From positions 868,001-932,000 of the forward strand of contig NZ_JAUMKD010000001.1 of assembly GCF_030519475.1 (NCBI RefSeq): a stretch of 64,000 nt of DNA, read 5' to 3'. A program made the translations under genes and the position numbers. The number at the start of each line of letters is the position of its first letter. Position 1 is the first letter of the stretch. Shown one piece after another: positions 46,109-55,612 of this stretch. Source of the stretch: Micromonospora sp. C28SCA-DRY-2. GTDB lineage: Bacteria; Actinomycetota; Actinomycetes; Mycobacteriales; Micromonosporaceae. Under the pieces are notes generated by a model. That model saw nothing but the letters and a program-made list of their open reading frames with translations. It ran no database searches and was not told where the DNA came from.

Positions 46109-46115
46109 GCGTTCC

Positions 46116-46121
46116 AGCCTA
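46116..46121 (-). promoter_or_regulatory. -10 box (TAGGCT) for leaderless mec
   Basis: Minus-strand TAGGCT followed after seven bases by GTG 46108, in the 53-bp gap after the DUF2017 gene. Confidence 0.45.
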
Positions 46122-46161
46122 ACGCCTGCTGGCCGGCAGCTTAAGGTGGTGCCGGTCACGC

Positions 46162-46662
46162 CTAGTCGATCAAGGCGTTGAGCAGCGACTCCTGGAGATA
46201 TCCGAGGTACGCGTAGACCGACAGCTGGAACACCCGGCTGGAGGTCGGATCCTCGGCCACCGCGTCGTCGAGCTCCTCGCCGAGGTCGGTGCCGTCCTTG
46301 ATCTCCAGCCGTACGCCCATCGCCAGCCGGGCGTCGTTGAGCGCGCGCAGCCACGCCTCGGCCGCCTCGGCGTCGAGCCGGACCTCGCCGCCGGTCTCGC
46401 CGGGCAGCGCGGCCAGGATCGCGCCGGCCTGGTCGATCTTGGCGGTCTTCAGGTCGCCCTCGGTGTACCGGCGGAACTCGGCGGTGCCGCCCGGGTCGTC
46501 CGGGTAGACCTCGGGGAAGAGCCGGGAGACCACCGGGTCGGAGTGGTCGAAGCCGTCGGTGAGCAGCCCGACCACCTCGGAGGCCACCTTGCGGAGCACC
46601 CGCACCTCGTCGGCGGCGAAGGTGGCGACGTAGCGGCCACCCTGGCGGCGGAACATGCTCAC
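46162..46662 (-). CDS. DUF2017 protein
   Basis: Soluble helical protein of 166 residues (164 from ATG 46656) matching the DUF2017 family found between clpS and mec in actinobacteria (Rv1332 in M. tuberculosis). It has an N-terminal FRRQGGRYVATFAADEVRVLR strand-helix unit and a C-terminal VFQLSVYAYLGYLQESLLNAL helix. Function unknown; constant association with ClpS hints at a proteolysis-related role, unproven. The GTG start 46662 is the GTGAGC that follows a 59-bp element. Confidence 0.85.
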   Translation of the reverse strand: MSMFRRQGGRYVATFAADEVRVLRKVASEVVGLLTDGFDHSDPVVSRLFPEVYPDDPGGTAEFRRYTEGDLKTAKIDQAGAILAALPGETGGEVRLDAEAAEAWLRALNDARLAMGVRLEIKDGTDLGEELDDAVAEDPTSSRVFQLSVYAYLGYLQESLLNALID

Positions 46663-46721
46663 GGCACCATCCCTGTTCGCGACTGCGGGGCACGAAGACC
46701 CGGCTCACTCCGCGCGCTCAC
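46663..46721 (-). repeat. 59-bp element, third copy, between clpS and DUF2017
   Basis: On the minus strand it starts GTGAGCGCGCGGAGTGAGCC, whose TGA is the clpS stop, and ends GATGGTGCC immediately before the GTGAGC starting the DUF2017 gene. Same length as, and roughly 80% identical to, the tandem pair at 37511-37628. Confidence 0.85.
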
Positions 46722-47008
46722 GAGCGGTCCACCGTCGCCCAGAGCCCGTACGCGTGCAACTGCGAGGCGTCGTGCTCCATCCGCTCGCGGGCGCCGCTGG
46801 AGACCACCGCCCGCCCCTTGTGGTGCACGTCGAGCATGAGCCGCTCGGCCTTCTCCCGGCTGTAGCCGAAGAGCTTCTGGAAGACCCACGTCACGTACGT
46901 CATCAGGTTGACCGGGTCGTCCCACACGATCGTCACCCACGGCCGGTCGGCAGCCGGCACCTCTTCGGTGTCCGGCGTCTCGACCGGTGCAACCTGCGGA
47001 GCCGTCAT
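46718..47008 (-). CDS. clpS: ATP-dependent Clp protease adaptor ClpS
   Basis: Adaptor of 96 residues that delivers N-degron substrates to ClpC/ClpA. The core shows [43 protein letters not shown]: the DDPVN and the Met/His pocket residues binding the N-terminal residue of substrates are present. The C-terminus binds the Clp N-domain. ATG 47008 is used; ATG 47017 adds three residues. Frames further upstream have no family similarity. The stop lies at the edge of a 59-bp repeat. Confidence 0.95.
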   Translation of the reverse strand: MTAPQVAPVETPDTEEVPAADRPWVTIVWDDPVNLMTYVTWVFQKLFGYSREKAERLMLDVHHKGRAVVSSGARERMEHDASQLHAYGLWATVDRS

Positions 47009-47156
47009 GCCCCCCATCGTGCCACCGCTTTCGGCGAACCGAGGAACCGGAACGCCGGCCCGGCGCGGATCACCGTGCGCGACCGCCTCCGGCGCGCGTC
47101 GGGAGGGGCCGGCCGCGCCCCCGGCGGGGCGGCCGACCGGGGCGGCGGGAACGCCG

Positions 47157-48728
47157 TCAGGCGAGCAGGATGCCGTGGTCGACCGCATCGGCCAGCACCG
47201 CCGAAAGCGAGAGGCGGACCACCTCGAACCGCCGGGAGACCTCCCGGGACAGCTCCAGCTCGATCTCGCGCAGCGCCCGCTGGGCCCAGGCGCGGGCGGC
47301 GTTGGCGTCGTCGTTGCCGGGGCTGCGCCAGTGCTGCCAGCAGCCGCCGGAGAGGGCCACCGCCACCGGCGGCAGCACCTCGGTGCGGGCCGCGCCGGGA
47401 TAGCCGGCCAGCGCGTCGATCGCCGCCGCGCCGGTCAGCCCGGCCACCCCGGCCGTGCTGGTGACCAGCAGCACCCGGTCCAGGTCCTGGCCGGCGGGGT
47501 GGTCGGCGAGACCCCAGCGCACCGCGCCGAGGATCCGTCGGCGGACGCCCTCGGGCAGCGGCGCGCCGAAGACCAGCCCGGCGCACTCCTCGACGATGCC
47601 GCGTACGGCCTGGTCGCACTGGGTGGTGGCCAGCAGCGAGAGCGCTTCCATCTCGCGGTCGAGCAGCTGCGGCAGGCCGGCGCAGCCGACCCCGAAGACG
47701 ATCTCCTGCACCACCCGCAGGTGGGTGTTGGCCAACTCCAGCGCGAGATGTTGACGGATCCGCCGGGCGCACGAGCGGGCCCGCCGGTCGAGCCCCTCGG
47801 ACCAGTCACCCGGCTCGGCGAGCACCGGCACCCGGCCCTGCGCGCCGGGCAGCACCGGCGGTTCCGAGCTGGCCCGGCGCAGCCCCTCGTCGGCGGCCCA
47901 GCCGACCAGGGCCCGCCGCAGGTCGGCACCGTCGTCGTCGCGGACCGGGAACCAGCGGGCGTCGGCCAGCCGGGGCACCGCCGCCAGCAGGGCCGCGCGG
48001 TGCGCCGCGACGGTGACCGCGACCGGGTCGACCGTCTCGGCGCCGGGACCGTGAGGGGCGGCCCCGGTGCCGGCCGGCGGGACGGACGCCCCCGCGTCCT
48101 CCGTCGTCGCCGCGCCGTCAGGCACCGGGGCCCAGCCGGTGGCGCCCGGGGTGACCGCGAAGAAGACCTCGACCCGGGCCCGGGCGACCTCGGCGAGCAG
48201 GTTGAGTTCGGCGGCCGTGAACGCCTGGTCGGCGGCGATCACGAAGAGCAGCGCCCCGGCCCGGCCGACCGCGTCGAGCAGCAGCCGACCGCCCGCCGCG
48301 CCGAGTGCCCCGGTGTCGGGCGTGTCGACCACGTTGAAGTGACGCAGCAGCGGATCCGGCAGGCTCAACTCCACCCGGCGCGGCGGCCGGGCCAGCGCCG
48401 GACCGGCGGCGAGCGGGTCGGCGCCGTAGGAGTGCGGCTGCCGGTAGCCGGGCACGTACGCGGCCCGGGTCGACACCCGGGCGTGGCGCACCACCAACCA
48501 GCTGCCCGCCGGCACGGCGAGCATGACCCGGTGCACCCGCAGCAGGCGGGCGAGCACCTCCGGCCGGCCGGCGTCGGCGGGCCCGACGGCGACCACGGCC
48601 AGCGGCTCGTGCGGGCCCGGCTCGGTCACCCCGATCCGGGTGGGCAACGGCCCACCCCGTGGCAGGTCGGCAGGCCCGGCCATGTCGTCGGGTGTGTCGA
48701 CCGAGGGGAGAGGACCCGGTATCGTCAC
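47157..48728 (-). CDS. Dynamin-like GTPase-fold protein lacking a P-loop
   Basis: Protein of 523 residues. The layout looks like a TRAFAC GTPase: strand-loop [22 protein letters not shown] (about 43-64), a switch-like [13 protein letters not shown] (131-143) and [19 protein letters not shown] (155-173), followed by a long helical C-terminal part. The P-loop, however, is VGPADAGRP instead of GxxxxGKS/T and the G3 Gly is replaced (DTPD), so nucleotide hydrolysis is doubtful. An Ala/Pro/Gly insert near 205-235 is disordered. Related pseudo-GTPases in actinomycetes occur in pairs with real dynamin-like genes; no partner is present here. Function unknown. Confidence 0.6.
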   Translation of the reverse strand: MTIPGPLPSVDTPDDMAGPADLPRGGPLPTRIGVTEPGPHEPLAVVAVGPADAGRPEVLARLLRVHRVMLAVPAGSWLVVRHARVSTRAAYVPGYRQPHSYGADPLAAGPALARPPRRVELSLPDPLLRHFNVVDTPDTGALGAAGGRLLLDAVGRAGALLFVIAADQAFTAAELNLLAEVARARVEVFFAVTPGATGWAPVPDGAATTEDAGASVPPAGTGAAPHGPGAETVDPVAVTVAAHRAALLAAVPRLADARWFPVRDDDGADLRRALVGWAADEGLRRASSEPPVLPGAQGRVPVLAEPGDWSEGLDRRARSCARRIRQHLALELANTHLRVVQEIVFGVGCAGLPQLLDREMEALSLLATTQCDQAVRGIVEECAGLVFGAPLPEGVRRRILGAVRWGLADHPAGQDLDRVLLVTSTAGVAGLTGAAAIDALAGYPGAARTEVLPPVAVALSGGCWQHWRSPGNDDANAARAWAQRALREIELELSREVSRRFEVVRLSLSAVLADAVDHGILLA

Positions 48729-48912
48729 GCGGCCTCCCGGTGCGGGCGACCGGCGGCAACCGGTCGCGTGGAAAATCCGGTTATGACACCCGGATGCCGG
48801 AAGAGTACGGGCGACCCGGCCCCCCGGCGGAACACTTCGGATACTCAGCAGTAATCACGAGATTACTCAACTTCGGTGCGTAGCGATCTGCACGCGGACG
48901 GAATCCGGTCGA

Positions 48913-48918
48913 TATGCT
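48913..48918 (+). promoter_or_regulatory. -10 box (TATGCT) for leaderless LuxR-family gene
   Basis: TATGCT ends six bases before ATG 48925. Confidence 0.45.
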
Positions 48919-48924
48919 GCCCGG

Positions 48925-51603
48925 ATGAGTCGGTGGAGTTTCGTCGGCCGAACAGATGAGCTCAACCGTCTGTTGTCGGCGGTGACCGGCACGGAGGGGC
49001 GCGGGATCTTCTTCAGCGGCAGCGCCGGGATCGGCAAGAGTCGGCTGCTGCGCGAGGGGGTGGCCGCCCTCCCCCGTGACGGGTACGCGATCTGGTCCAT
49101 CGCGGCCAGCGCCACCACGGCCGCGCTGCCGTTCGGCGGGCTGGTGCAGGTGCTCCCGGCCGAGCAGCCGCAGGGCCTCTCCCCGGCCGGCATCCTGCGC
49201 TGGGCGGTCGACGTGCTGCAACAGCAGGCCGCCGGCCGCCGGATCGTGCTCGCCATCGACGACGCCCACCTGCTGGATCCACCGTCGGCCGCGCTGGTGC
49301 ACCTGGTCGCCCGGGCCGAGAACGCGATAGTGATCGGCACGCTGCGCAACGGCGAGCAGATCCCGCTGCCGATCCGGGCACTCTGGACCGACGACCTGGT
49401 CGACCACGCCGAACTGAGCCCGATGGCGCCGGCCGACACCGCCGGGCTGCTCGCCGCCATCCTGGAGGGCCCGGTCGACGCCGCCTCCGCCGACCGGCTC
49501 GGCCGGCTCTCCGCCGGCAACCCGCTGCTGCTGCGCGAGCTGGTGCACGCCGCCGCCGGCAGCGGGGAGCTGACCCGCACGTACGGGATCTGGAAGTGGA
49601 CCGGCCGGTTCGAGCTGGCACCCAGCCTGACCGACCTGATCGACACCCGGATCGGCCAGCTCACCCCGGGCGTACGGGCGGTGGTGGAGCTGGTCGCCTT
49701 CGGCGAGCCGCTCGGCCTGCACCTGCTCAACCAGGCCGTCGACCCGGCCGACGTGGAGACCGCCGAGGAGCGCGGGCTGATCAGCATGGTCCAGCACGAC
49801 CGGCGGCTCAACGTCCGGCTGGCCCACCCGCTCTACGGCGAGGTGATGCGCCGGCAGTGCCCGGTCAGCCGGACCCGCCGGTTGCAGGCCCGGCTGGCCG
49901 AGCTGCTGGAGCAGGTCGGCAAGCGCCGCCGCGACGACCTGCTCCGGGTGGCCGTCTGGCGGCTCGACTCGGGCACCGCGCAGGACCCGGCCATGCTGCT
50001 CGACGCGGCCGGGCAGGCGTTCGCCCGGTACGACGTACCGCTGGCGACCCGGCTGGCGCGCGCGGCGCTGGACGCCGGCGGCGGGTTCGACGCCGCGGAG
50101 CTGCTGGCCACCATCCTGATGTTCGCCGACCGGCCGGACGAGGCGATCGCGGTGCTCGACGCGGTCTCCGCCGACATCCAGGGTGACCGGCGGCTCAGCC
50201 GCTGGCTCACGGTACGCGGCATGGTCAGCTACTGGGGGCTGAGCCGGGAGTCCACGGTGGAGGAGATCTCGGCCCGCGGGGCGGCCCTGGAGGACTCCGC
50301 CGACCAGGCCCGGGTGCTGGCCTTCGAGGGCATCATGCGGCTGCACCGGCTGGACACCGGCGTCGCGCTGCGGCTCGGGCGGACCGTGCTCGACCGCCCG
50401 GCGGCCAGCGTCGCGGCCCGGGAACTGGCCCGCAGCACCATCGCCTACCTCCAGGCCGCGCAGGGCCAGCTGCGCCGCAGCGCCACCGCGATCAACCAGG
50501 TGCAGGCCGAGGCCGCCCGGTGGCGGGCCGACATGCCGTACCTGCAACTCGCCCTGGAGCTGGCCCGGGGCACCCGGCTGGCGCTCGCCGGCGACCTGGC
50601 CGGCATCGACGCGATCGTGGCCGACGAGTTCGCCGACCTGGCCGGCGCGGGCGACTTCCGGCTCGGCACCGGCTACCTGGCCATCCTCCAGGCGTACGCG
50701 GCCCGGCTGCGCGGCCGCAGCGACGAGGCGCTGCGGACCAGCCTCGGCGCCTGCGCGGTGCTGGCCACCAGCCGGGTCTACGCCGGCCTGGCGCAGGCCG
50801 AGCGGGCCCAGGCGGCGGCGCTGCGGGGCGACGCCGCGCAGGCGGCCGAGGCGATGGCCGAGGCCGACCGCACCCACGCCCCCGGCATGGCGGTGCTCTA
50901 CCCGTGGCTGGAGCAGGCCCGCGGCGCGGTGCTGGCCGCCGGCGGCGACGCCTCCGGCGCGGTCAAGCAGCTGACCTCGCTGGCCGAGCGGCTGCGCACG
51001 GACGGCTTCGCCGGCCACGAGGTGCACGTGCTGCACGACCTGGTCCGGCTCGACCAGGCCGACGCCCAGATCGGCCCGACCTGCTCCGACGGCAGCCGGC
51101 GTACCGTGGCCCAGCGGCTGGCGGAACTCTCCGAGCGGGTGGACGGGATGCTGCCGCCGTTGCTGGCCCGGCACGCCCGGGCCGCCGCGGGCGGCTCCGC
51201 CGACGAACTGCTGGCGGTCGCCGACGGGTTCGCCGCGCTGGACCTGACCGTCTACGCCGCCGAGGCCACCGCCGCCGCGCTGCGCCGGCTGCGCGAGCAA
51301 CGGTCCCCGGCCGCGGCGGCCGCCCGGGAACGGCTCGCCGCCCTGCTCGACCGCTGCGACCTGGTCCGCACCCCGGCGTTGCAGGCCGGCATGCCGTCGC
51401 TGTCCGAACGGGAGTGGCAGGTGGCCCGGCTCGCCGCGGCGGGGGTGAGCAGCCGGGCCATCGCCGAACAGCTCTTCCTCTCGGCCCGCACGGTGGAGAA
51501 CCACCTCCAGCGGATCTACAGCAAGCTCGGCGTGACCGGCCGTGCCGAACTGCGCGCCGCGCTGCGGGCGATGCCGGGCCACGAGGACGGCGAACCGGAG
51601 TGA
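48925..51603 (+). CDS. Large ATP-binding LuxR-family (LAL) regulator
   Basis: Transcription factor of 892 residues: N-terminal AAA/STAND ATPase with Walker A GSAGIGKSR (32-40) and Walker B RIVLAIDDAHLL (about 108-119), a winged-helix region, a long TPR-like helical middle (350-800), and a C-terminal LuxR HTH (about 820-880; LSEREWQVARLAAAGVSSRAIAEQLFLSARTVENHLQRIYSKLGV). LAL proteins usually activate catabolic or secondary-metabolite genes after ligand-driven oligomerisation. The following NAD-salvage genes start 17 bp downstream, so it may control them, but that is positional inference only. Start leaderless at ATG 48925. Confidence 0.92.
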   Translation: MSRWSFVGRTDELNRLLSAVTGTEGRGIFFSGSAGIGKSRLLREGVAALPRDGYAIWSIAASATTAALPFGGLVQVLPAEQPQGLSPAGILRWAVDVLQQQAAGRRIVLAIDDAHLLDPPSAALVHLVARAENAIVIGTLRNGEQIPLPIRALWTDDLVDHAELSPMAPADTAGLLAAILEGPVDAASADRLGRLSAGNPLLLRELVHAAAGSGELTRTYGIWKWTGRFELAPSLTDLIDTRIGQLTPGVRAVVELVAFGEPLGLHLLNQAVDPADVETAEERGLISMVQHDRRLNVRLAHPLYGEVMRRQCPVSRTRRLQARLAELLEQVGKRRRDDLLRVAVWRLDSGTAQDPAMLLDAAGQAFARYDVPLATRLARAALDAGGGFDAAELLATILMFADRPDEAIAVLDAVSADIQGDRRLSRWLTVRGMVSYWGLSRESTVEEISARGAALEDSADQARVLAFEGIMRLHRLDTGVALRLGRTVLDRPAASVAARELARSTIAYLQAAQGQLRRSATAINQVQAEAARWRADMPYLQLALELARGTRLALAGDLAGIDAIVADEFADLAGAGDFRLGTGYLAILQAYAARLRGRSDEALRTSLGACAVLATSRVYAGLAQAERAQAAALRGDAAQAAEAMAEADRTHAPGMAVLYPWLEQARGAVLAAGGDASGAVKQLTSLAERLRTDGFAGHEVHVLHDLVRLDQADAQIGPTCSDGSRRTVAQRLAELSERVDGMLPPLLARHARAAAGGSADELLAVADGFAALDLTVYAAEATAAALRRLREQRSPAAAAARERLAALLDRCDLVRTPALQAGMPSLSEREWQVARLAAAGVSSRAIAEQLFLSARTVENHLQRIYSKLGVTGRAELRAALRAMPGHEDGEPE

Positions 51604-51607
51604 ACTC

Positions 51608-51613
51608 TAGGCT
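51608..51613 (+). promoter_or_regulatory. -10 box (TAGGCT) for leaderless pncB
   Basis: TAGGCT ends six bases before GTG 51620 and starts four bases after the LuxR-family stop. Confidence 0.5.
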
Positions 51614-51619
51614 GGGGCG

Positions 51620-52906
51620 GTGAGCACCCTTCGCCCCGCGCTGCTGACCGACCACTACGAGCTGACCATGATCAGCGCCGCGCTGCGCGACGGCACCGCC
51701 GACCGCCGCTGCGTCTTCGAGGTGTTCACCCGGCGGCTGCCCACCGGCCGCCGCTACGGCGTGGTCGCCGGCACCGGCCGGCTGGTCGAGCTGATCCGCG
51801 ACTTCCGCTTCGACGCCGACGAGGTCGACTTCCTGCGCCGCACCGGGGTGGTCGACGAGCAGGCCGCCGCCTGGCTGCGCGACTACCGCTTCACCGGCGA
51901 CGTGCACGGCTACGCCGAGGGCGAACTCTTCTTCCCCGGCTCGCCGATCCTCACCGTCTCCGGCGGCTTCGCCGAGTGCGTGGTGCTGGAGACGCTGGTG
52001 CTCTCGGTGCTCAACCACGACTGCGCGGTCGCGGCGGCGGCCGCCCGGATGGTCACCGCGGCCCGCGGCCGCACCCTGATCGAGATGGGCTCGCGCCGGG
52101 CACACGAGGAGGCGGCGGTCGCCGCCGCCCGGGCCGCGTACCTGGCCGGCTTCCGGTTCACCTCCAACCTGGCCGCCGGCCAGCGGTACGGCATCCCCAC
52201 CGCGGGCACCGCGGCGCACGCGTTCACCCTGCTGCACGACGACGAGCGGGCCGCGTTCGCCTCGCAGGTCGCCACGCTGGGCAAGGACACCACGCTGCTG
52301 GTCGACACGTACGACATCACCCAGGGCATCCGCAACGCGATCGCCGTGGCCGGGCCGGAGCTGCGGGCGGTCCGGATCGACTCCGGCGACCTGGCCGTGA
52401 TCGCGCAGCAGTCCCGGGAGCTGCTCGACTCGCTCGGCGCCACCGAGACGAAGATCATCGTCTCCGGTGACCTGGACGAGTACTCGATCGCCGCGCTCGC
52501 CGCCGAGCCGGTCGACATGTACGGGGCGGGCACCTCGGTGGTGACCGGCTCCGGCGCGCCGACCGCCGGCCTGGTCTACAAGCTGGTCGAGGTCGACGGC
52601 CGGGCGGTGGTGAAGCGCTCCGAGCAGAAGGCCACCATCGGCGGCCGGAAGGTGGCCGTCCGCCGGCACAAGCCGACCGGCACCGCCACCGAGGAGGTCA
52701 TCGTCCCGCAGGGCGAGCCGGAGCGGCAACCGAACGACCGGCTGCTGCAACGGCCACTGCTCACCGGAGGCGAGCCGGTCGAGCTGCCGACCCTGGACGA
52801 ATCGCGGGAGCACCTGCGGCAGTGCCTGATCTCCATACCCTGGGAGGGGTTGAAGCTCTCCGCGGGCGACCCGGCCGTGCCGGTCACCGTCGTCCCCGCG
52901 AGCTGA
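51620..52906 (+). CDS. pncB: Nicotinate phosphoribosyltransferase
   Basis: Enzyme of 428 residues joining nicotinate and PRPP to nicotinate mononucleotide in NAD salvage. Landmarks are LLTDHYELTMISAAL at the N-terminus, the His of the phosphorylation site in MGSRRAHEEAAVAAARAAYLAGF, LVDTYDITQGIRNAI, and the PRPP/phosphate loop VRIDSGDLAVIA with KIIVSGDLDEYSIAAL and YGAGTSVVTGSGAP. Start GTG 51620 is six bases from TAGGCT. pncA follows 45 bp downstream, so the two act in order PncA then PncB. Confidence 0.96.
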   Translation: MSTLRPALLTDHYELTMISAALRDGTADRRCVFEVFTRRLPTGRRYGVVAGTGRLVELIRDFRFDADEVDFLRRTGVVDEQAAAWLRDYRFTGDVHGYAEGELFFPGSPILTVSGGFAECVVLETLVLSVLNHDCAVAAAAARMVTAARGRTLIEMGSRRAHEEAAVAAARAAYLAGFRFTSNLAAGQRYGIPTAGTAAHAFTLLHDDERAAFASQVATLGKDTTLLVDTYDITQGIRNAIAVAGPELRAVRIDSGDLAVIAQQSRELLDSLGATETKIIVSGDLDEYSIAALAAEPVDMYGAGTSVVTGSGAPTAGLVYKLVEVDGRAVVKRSEQKATIGGRKVAVRRHKPTGTATEEVIVPQGEPERQPNDRLLQRPLLTGGEPVELPTLDESREHLRQCLISIPWEGLKLSAGDPAVPVTVVPAS

Positions 52907-52951
52907 GCCGGCCAGTCGTACCGCGGACCGAACCGAGGAGAGGAGCACCCG

Positions 52952-53533
52952 GTGGGCAAGGCGCTGATCATCGTCGACGTGCAGAACGACTTCTGCGAGG
53001 GCGGGTCGTTGGCGGTCCAGGGCGGGGCCGGGGTGGCGGCCGGGGTCACCCGGCTGCTCGCCGAGGAGCCGGACCGCTGGGACCACGTGGTGGCGACCAA
53101 GGACTACCACGTCGACCCGGGCGCGCACTTCGGCGATCCGCCGGACTTCGTGGACTCGTGGCCGCGGCACTGCGTGGTGGGCACCCCGGGCTCGGAGTTC
53201 CACCCCGACCTGGCCACCGACCGGGTCGAGGCGATCTTCCACAAGGGCGAGCACGCGGCCGCGTACTCGGGCTTCGAGGGGCACACCGACTCCGGCGAGT
53301 GCCTGGCCGACTGGCTGCGCCGGCACGGGGTCGACACGGTGGAACTGGTCGGGATCGCCACCGACCACTGCGTGCGGGCCACCGCGCTGGACGCCGCCGA
53401 GGAGGGCTTCCACACCACCGTGCTGCTGGACCTGACCGCCGGGGTGGCCCCGGACACCACCGACGTGGCGCTGCGGTCCCTGGAGGGCGCCGGGGTCAAC
53501 CTGCGCGGAAAGCCTGTGATCAGGGCCGCATGA
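52952..53533 (+). CDS. pncA: Nicotinamidase
   Basis: Cysteine hydrolase of 193 residues deamidating nicotinamide to nicotinate (pyrazinamide is the drug analogue). Catalytic triad D9 (IIVDVQNDF), K98 (FHKGEH) and C140 (IATDHCVRAT) are all present, as are metal ligands D51, H53 and H73. GTG 52952 has GGAGAGGAG upstream. Directly follows pncB in the same orientation. Confidence 0.96.
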   Translation: MGKALIIVDVQNDFCEGGSLAVQGGAGVAAGVTRLLAEEPDRWDHVVATKDYHVDPGAHFGDPPDFVDSWPRHCVVGTPGSEFHPDLATDRVEAIFHKGEHAAAYSGFEGHTDSGECLADWLRRHGVDTVELVGIATDHCVRATALDAAEEGFHTTVLLDLTAGVAPDTTDVALRSLEGAGVNLRGKPVIRAA

Positions 53534-53598
53534 GGCGGTAATCGGTTGGCGGGTGTCGTACCCCCGGTCGAGGATGTCCGGCGGAGGTACGGACCGTC

Positions 53599-54825
53599 GT
53601 GAACCTTAAGCCTTACCGGGAGGCACTCGCCCTGCCCGGACTCCGGTCGCTGCTGCTGGTGGCGGTGCTCGCGCGCGTCCCGCTCACCGCGACCGGGATC
53701 ACCCTGACCTTCTACGTCGTGCAGGACCTCGGGCGGGGGTACGGCGCGGCGGGCCTGGTCGGCGCGGCGATCACCGTGGGGGCGGCGATCGGCGGCCCGC
53801 TGCTCGGCCGGCTGGTGGACCGCCGCGGCCTGCGGCCGGTGCTGGTGCTGACCGGGGTCGCCGAGGCGGTCTTCTGGTCCACGGCACCGCTGCTGTCGTA
53901 CCCGCTGCTGCTGCCCGCCGCCTTCGTGGCCGGGGCGCTGGCCCTGCCGATCTTCTCGGTGATCCGGCAGTCCATCGCCGCGCTGGTCCCGGCGGAGCGG
54001 CGCCGCCCGGCCTACGCGCTGGACTCGATGTCCGTCGAGCTGTCGTTCATGGTCGGCCCGGCTCTGGCCACCGCGGCCGTCGCGACGATCTCCGCCCGCA
54101 CCACCCTCTACCTCGTCGGCGCCGGGATCGTCGCCGCGGGCATCGGGCTCTGGCTGCAGAACCCGCCGATCCGGGCCGCCAGCGAGGCCACCGGGCCACG
54201 GGTGCGCGTCCCCCGGCGGGAGTGGCTCACCCCGCGGATGCTCGCCGTCCTGGCGGTGAGCACGGCCGGCACGCTGGTGCTGGGCGGCACCGACGTGGCG
54301 GTGATCGCGGTGCTCCGGGAGAGCGGCGAGGTCGGCTGGACGGGTGCGGTGCTGGCCATGTGGGCGGTCGCCTCGCTGGTCGGCGGCTTCGCGTACGGCG
54401 CGGCCAGCCGCTCGGTCTCCCCGCTGGCGCTGATGGCCGCGCTCAGCCTGTTCACCATCCCGATCGGGCTGGGCGGCGCGCACTGGTGGCTGCTCGGCCT
54501 GGCGCTGATCCCGGCCGGCCTGCTCTGCGCCCCCACCATCGCGGCCACCTCGGACGCGGTGAGCCGGCTCGCGCCGGCGGCGGTCCGGGGCGAGGCGATG
54601 GGCCTGCACGGCTCGGCGGTCACCGTCGGCATCGCGGTCGGCGCCCCGCTGGCCGGCGCGGTCATCGACGCGCAGGCCCCGTGGTGGGGCTTCGCGGTCA
54701 CCGGCGCGATCGGCGCACTGGTGGCGCTGGTGGTGCTCCCGATCGAACTGCGCCGCCGCCGGGCGGTGGCGCTGTCGGTGCCGGACGCCCCGGAAGCCGA
54801 ACTCGCCCCGGCCACCGCCGGCTGA
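53599..54825 (+). CDS. MFS transporter
   Basis: Major facilitator of 408 residues with twelve predicted TM helices. The cytoplasmic loop 2-3 signature appears as GRLVDRRGLRPV (about 70-81), and the N-half start YREALALPGLRSLLLVAVLARVP is typical of actinobacterial DHA1-like exporters. The substrate is unknown. It follows pncA by 65 bp in the same direction, so a nicotinate-related cargo is possible but unsupported. The last codons and stop lie in the first unit of a 21-bp tandem repeat. Confidence 0.87.
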   Translation: MNLKPYREALALPGLRSLLLVAVLARVPLTATGITLTFYVVQDLGRGYGAAGLVGAAITVGAAIGGPLLGRLVDRRGLRPVLVLTGVAEAVFWSTAPLLSYPLLLPAAFVAGALALPIFSVIRQSIAALVPAERRRPAYALDSMSVELSFMVGPALATAAVATISARTTLYLVGAGIVAAGIGLWLQNPPIRAASEATGPRVRVPRREWLTPRMLAVLAVSTAGTLVLGGTDVAVIAVLRESGEVGWTGAVLAMWAVASLVGGFAYGAASRSVSPLALMAALSLFTIPIGLGGAHWWLLGLALIPAGLLCAPTIAATSDAVSRLAPAAVRGEAMGLHGSAVTVGIAVGAPLAGAVIDAQAPWWGFAVTGAIGALVALVVLPIELRRRRAVALSVPDAPEAELAPATAG

Positions 54826-54882
54826 CCCCCGGCCGGTGCCGGCTGACCCCCGGCCGGTGCCGGCTGACCCCCGGCCGGTGCC
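54820..54882. repeat. 21-bp tandem repeat, three copies, over the MFS stop
   Basis: Units GGCTGACCCCC-GGCCGGTGCC at 54820-54840, 54841-54861 and 54862-54882; the first contains the MFS stop codon. It is followed by a second, 17-bp direct repeat (54891-54924). Confidence 0.9.
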
Positions 54883-55033
54883 GGCGATGCTCCGGCCGGC
54901 CACCGGCTCCGGCCGGCCACCGGCTCCGCAACCCGGCCGCCGGTCTTCCGCACCGACCTGGCCGGAGAGCGGCGCCCACCGCGCCACCGCCGGACGCCGG
55001 CCCGGGTCTCGTCGCCGGTGGCGGGGTGATCGG

Positions 55034-55096
55034 CTCGGTGTGCGGCATGTCAGGGTGGTGACGTGCCGGTGACAGCCCGACATGCCGCACACCGAG
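55034..55096. repeat. Perfect 18-base inverted repeat
   Basis: Arms 55034-55051 (CTCGGTGTGCGGCATGTC) and 55079-55096 with a 27-base loop. It could act as a bidirectional terminator for the MFS gene or be a dispersed palindromic element. Confidence 0.8.
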
Positions 55097-55240
55097 TGGA
55101 TCTCACGCGGCCCGGCCTCGGATGACCCACGGGCGTCGTGGCGCAGGGTGAGCGTGGCGCCGCCGGCGTCCGGTCAGGTAGCGCCGGTGGGACGCGGGCT
55201 GCCGGGGCGGCCCACCAGGCGTCCGGTGTGCGGGACCCTT

Positions 55241-55315
55241 GATCGACTCCAGATCGCCGAGGTGGCGGCATCCCGGCGAGCTGGATGCCCCCATATCGCC
55301 GATGCGGAGTCGATC
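55241..55315. repeat. 33-base imperfect inverted repeat
   Basis: Arms 55241-55273 and 55283-55315 pair at 26 of 33 positions, beginning GATCGACTCC and ending GGCATCC, around a nine-base loop. Probable intergenic palindromic (REP-like) element. Confidence 0.7.
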
Positions 55316-55495
55316 TCCGCCCGGTCCGGCCCGATCCGACGTCCGAGGGCCCACCGGGACACCCGGCCCGCACCCCGACCCGCCGCAATTCGAAAAACCG
55401 GGCCACCATCCCCGGGGCGGAAGAGGCCGAAGGCCGACCGGACCGCGCCGGCGCCCGCACACCCGCGACGGCCCGGCCGACGAGGACGGGCGGTC

Positions 55496-55612
55496 CGGAC
55501 CGACCAGGGCGGGCGGCCGGGGCGGACCTGGGCGGGCGGTCCGGACCAACCAGGGCGGGCGACCGGGACCGACGAGGACCGCGGTCGGGACCGACCAGGG
55601 CGGGTGGCCGGG
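55496..55612. repeat. Imperfect GC-rich repeats between terminator-like elements and ctaD
   Basis: Four to five degenerate units built on GACCRACCAGGGCGGGCGG follow one another up to about 65 bp before the ctaD stop. Spacing is irregular, so they look like decayed tandem copies. Confidence 0.55.

Noticed and set aside
48781..51582. 933-residue antisense frame opposite the LuxR-family gene
   Set aside because: Shadow of the 892-residue LAL regulator, which has intact Walker and HTH motifs.
54900..55600. Several ORFs of 60-280 codons in the gene-free block
   Set aside because: Arg/Pro/Gly-rich translations, mutually overlapping on both strands, with no ribosome sites or recognisable domains.
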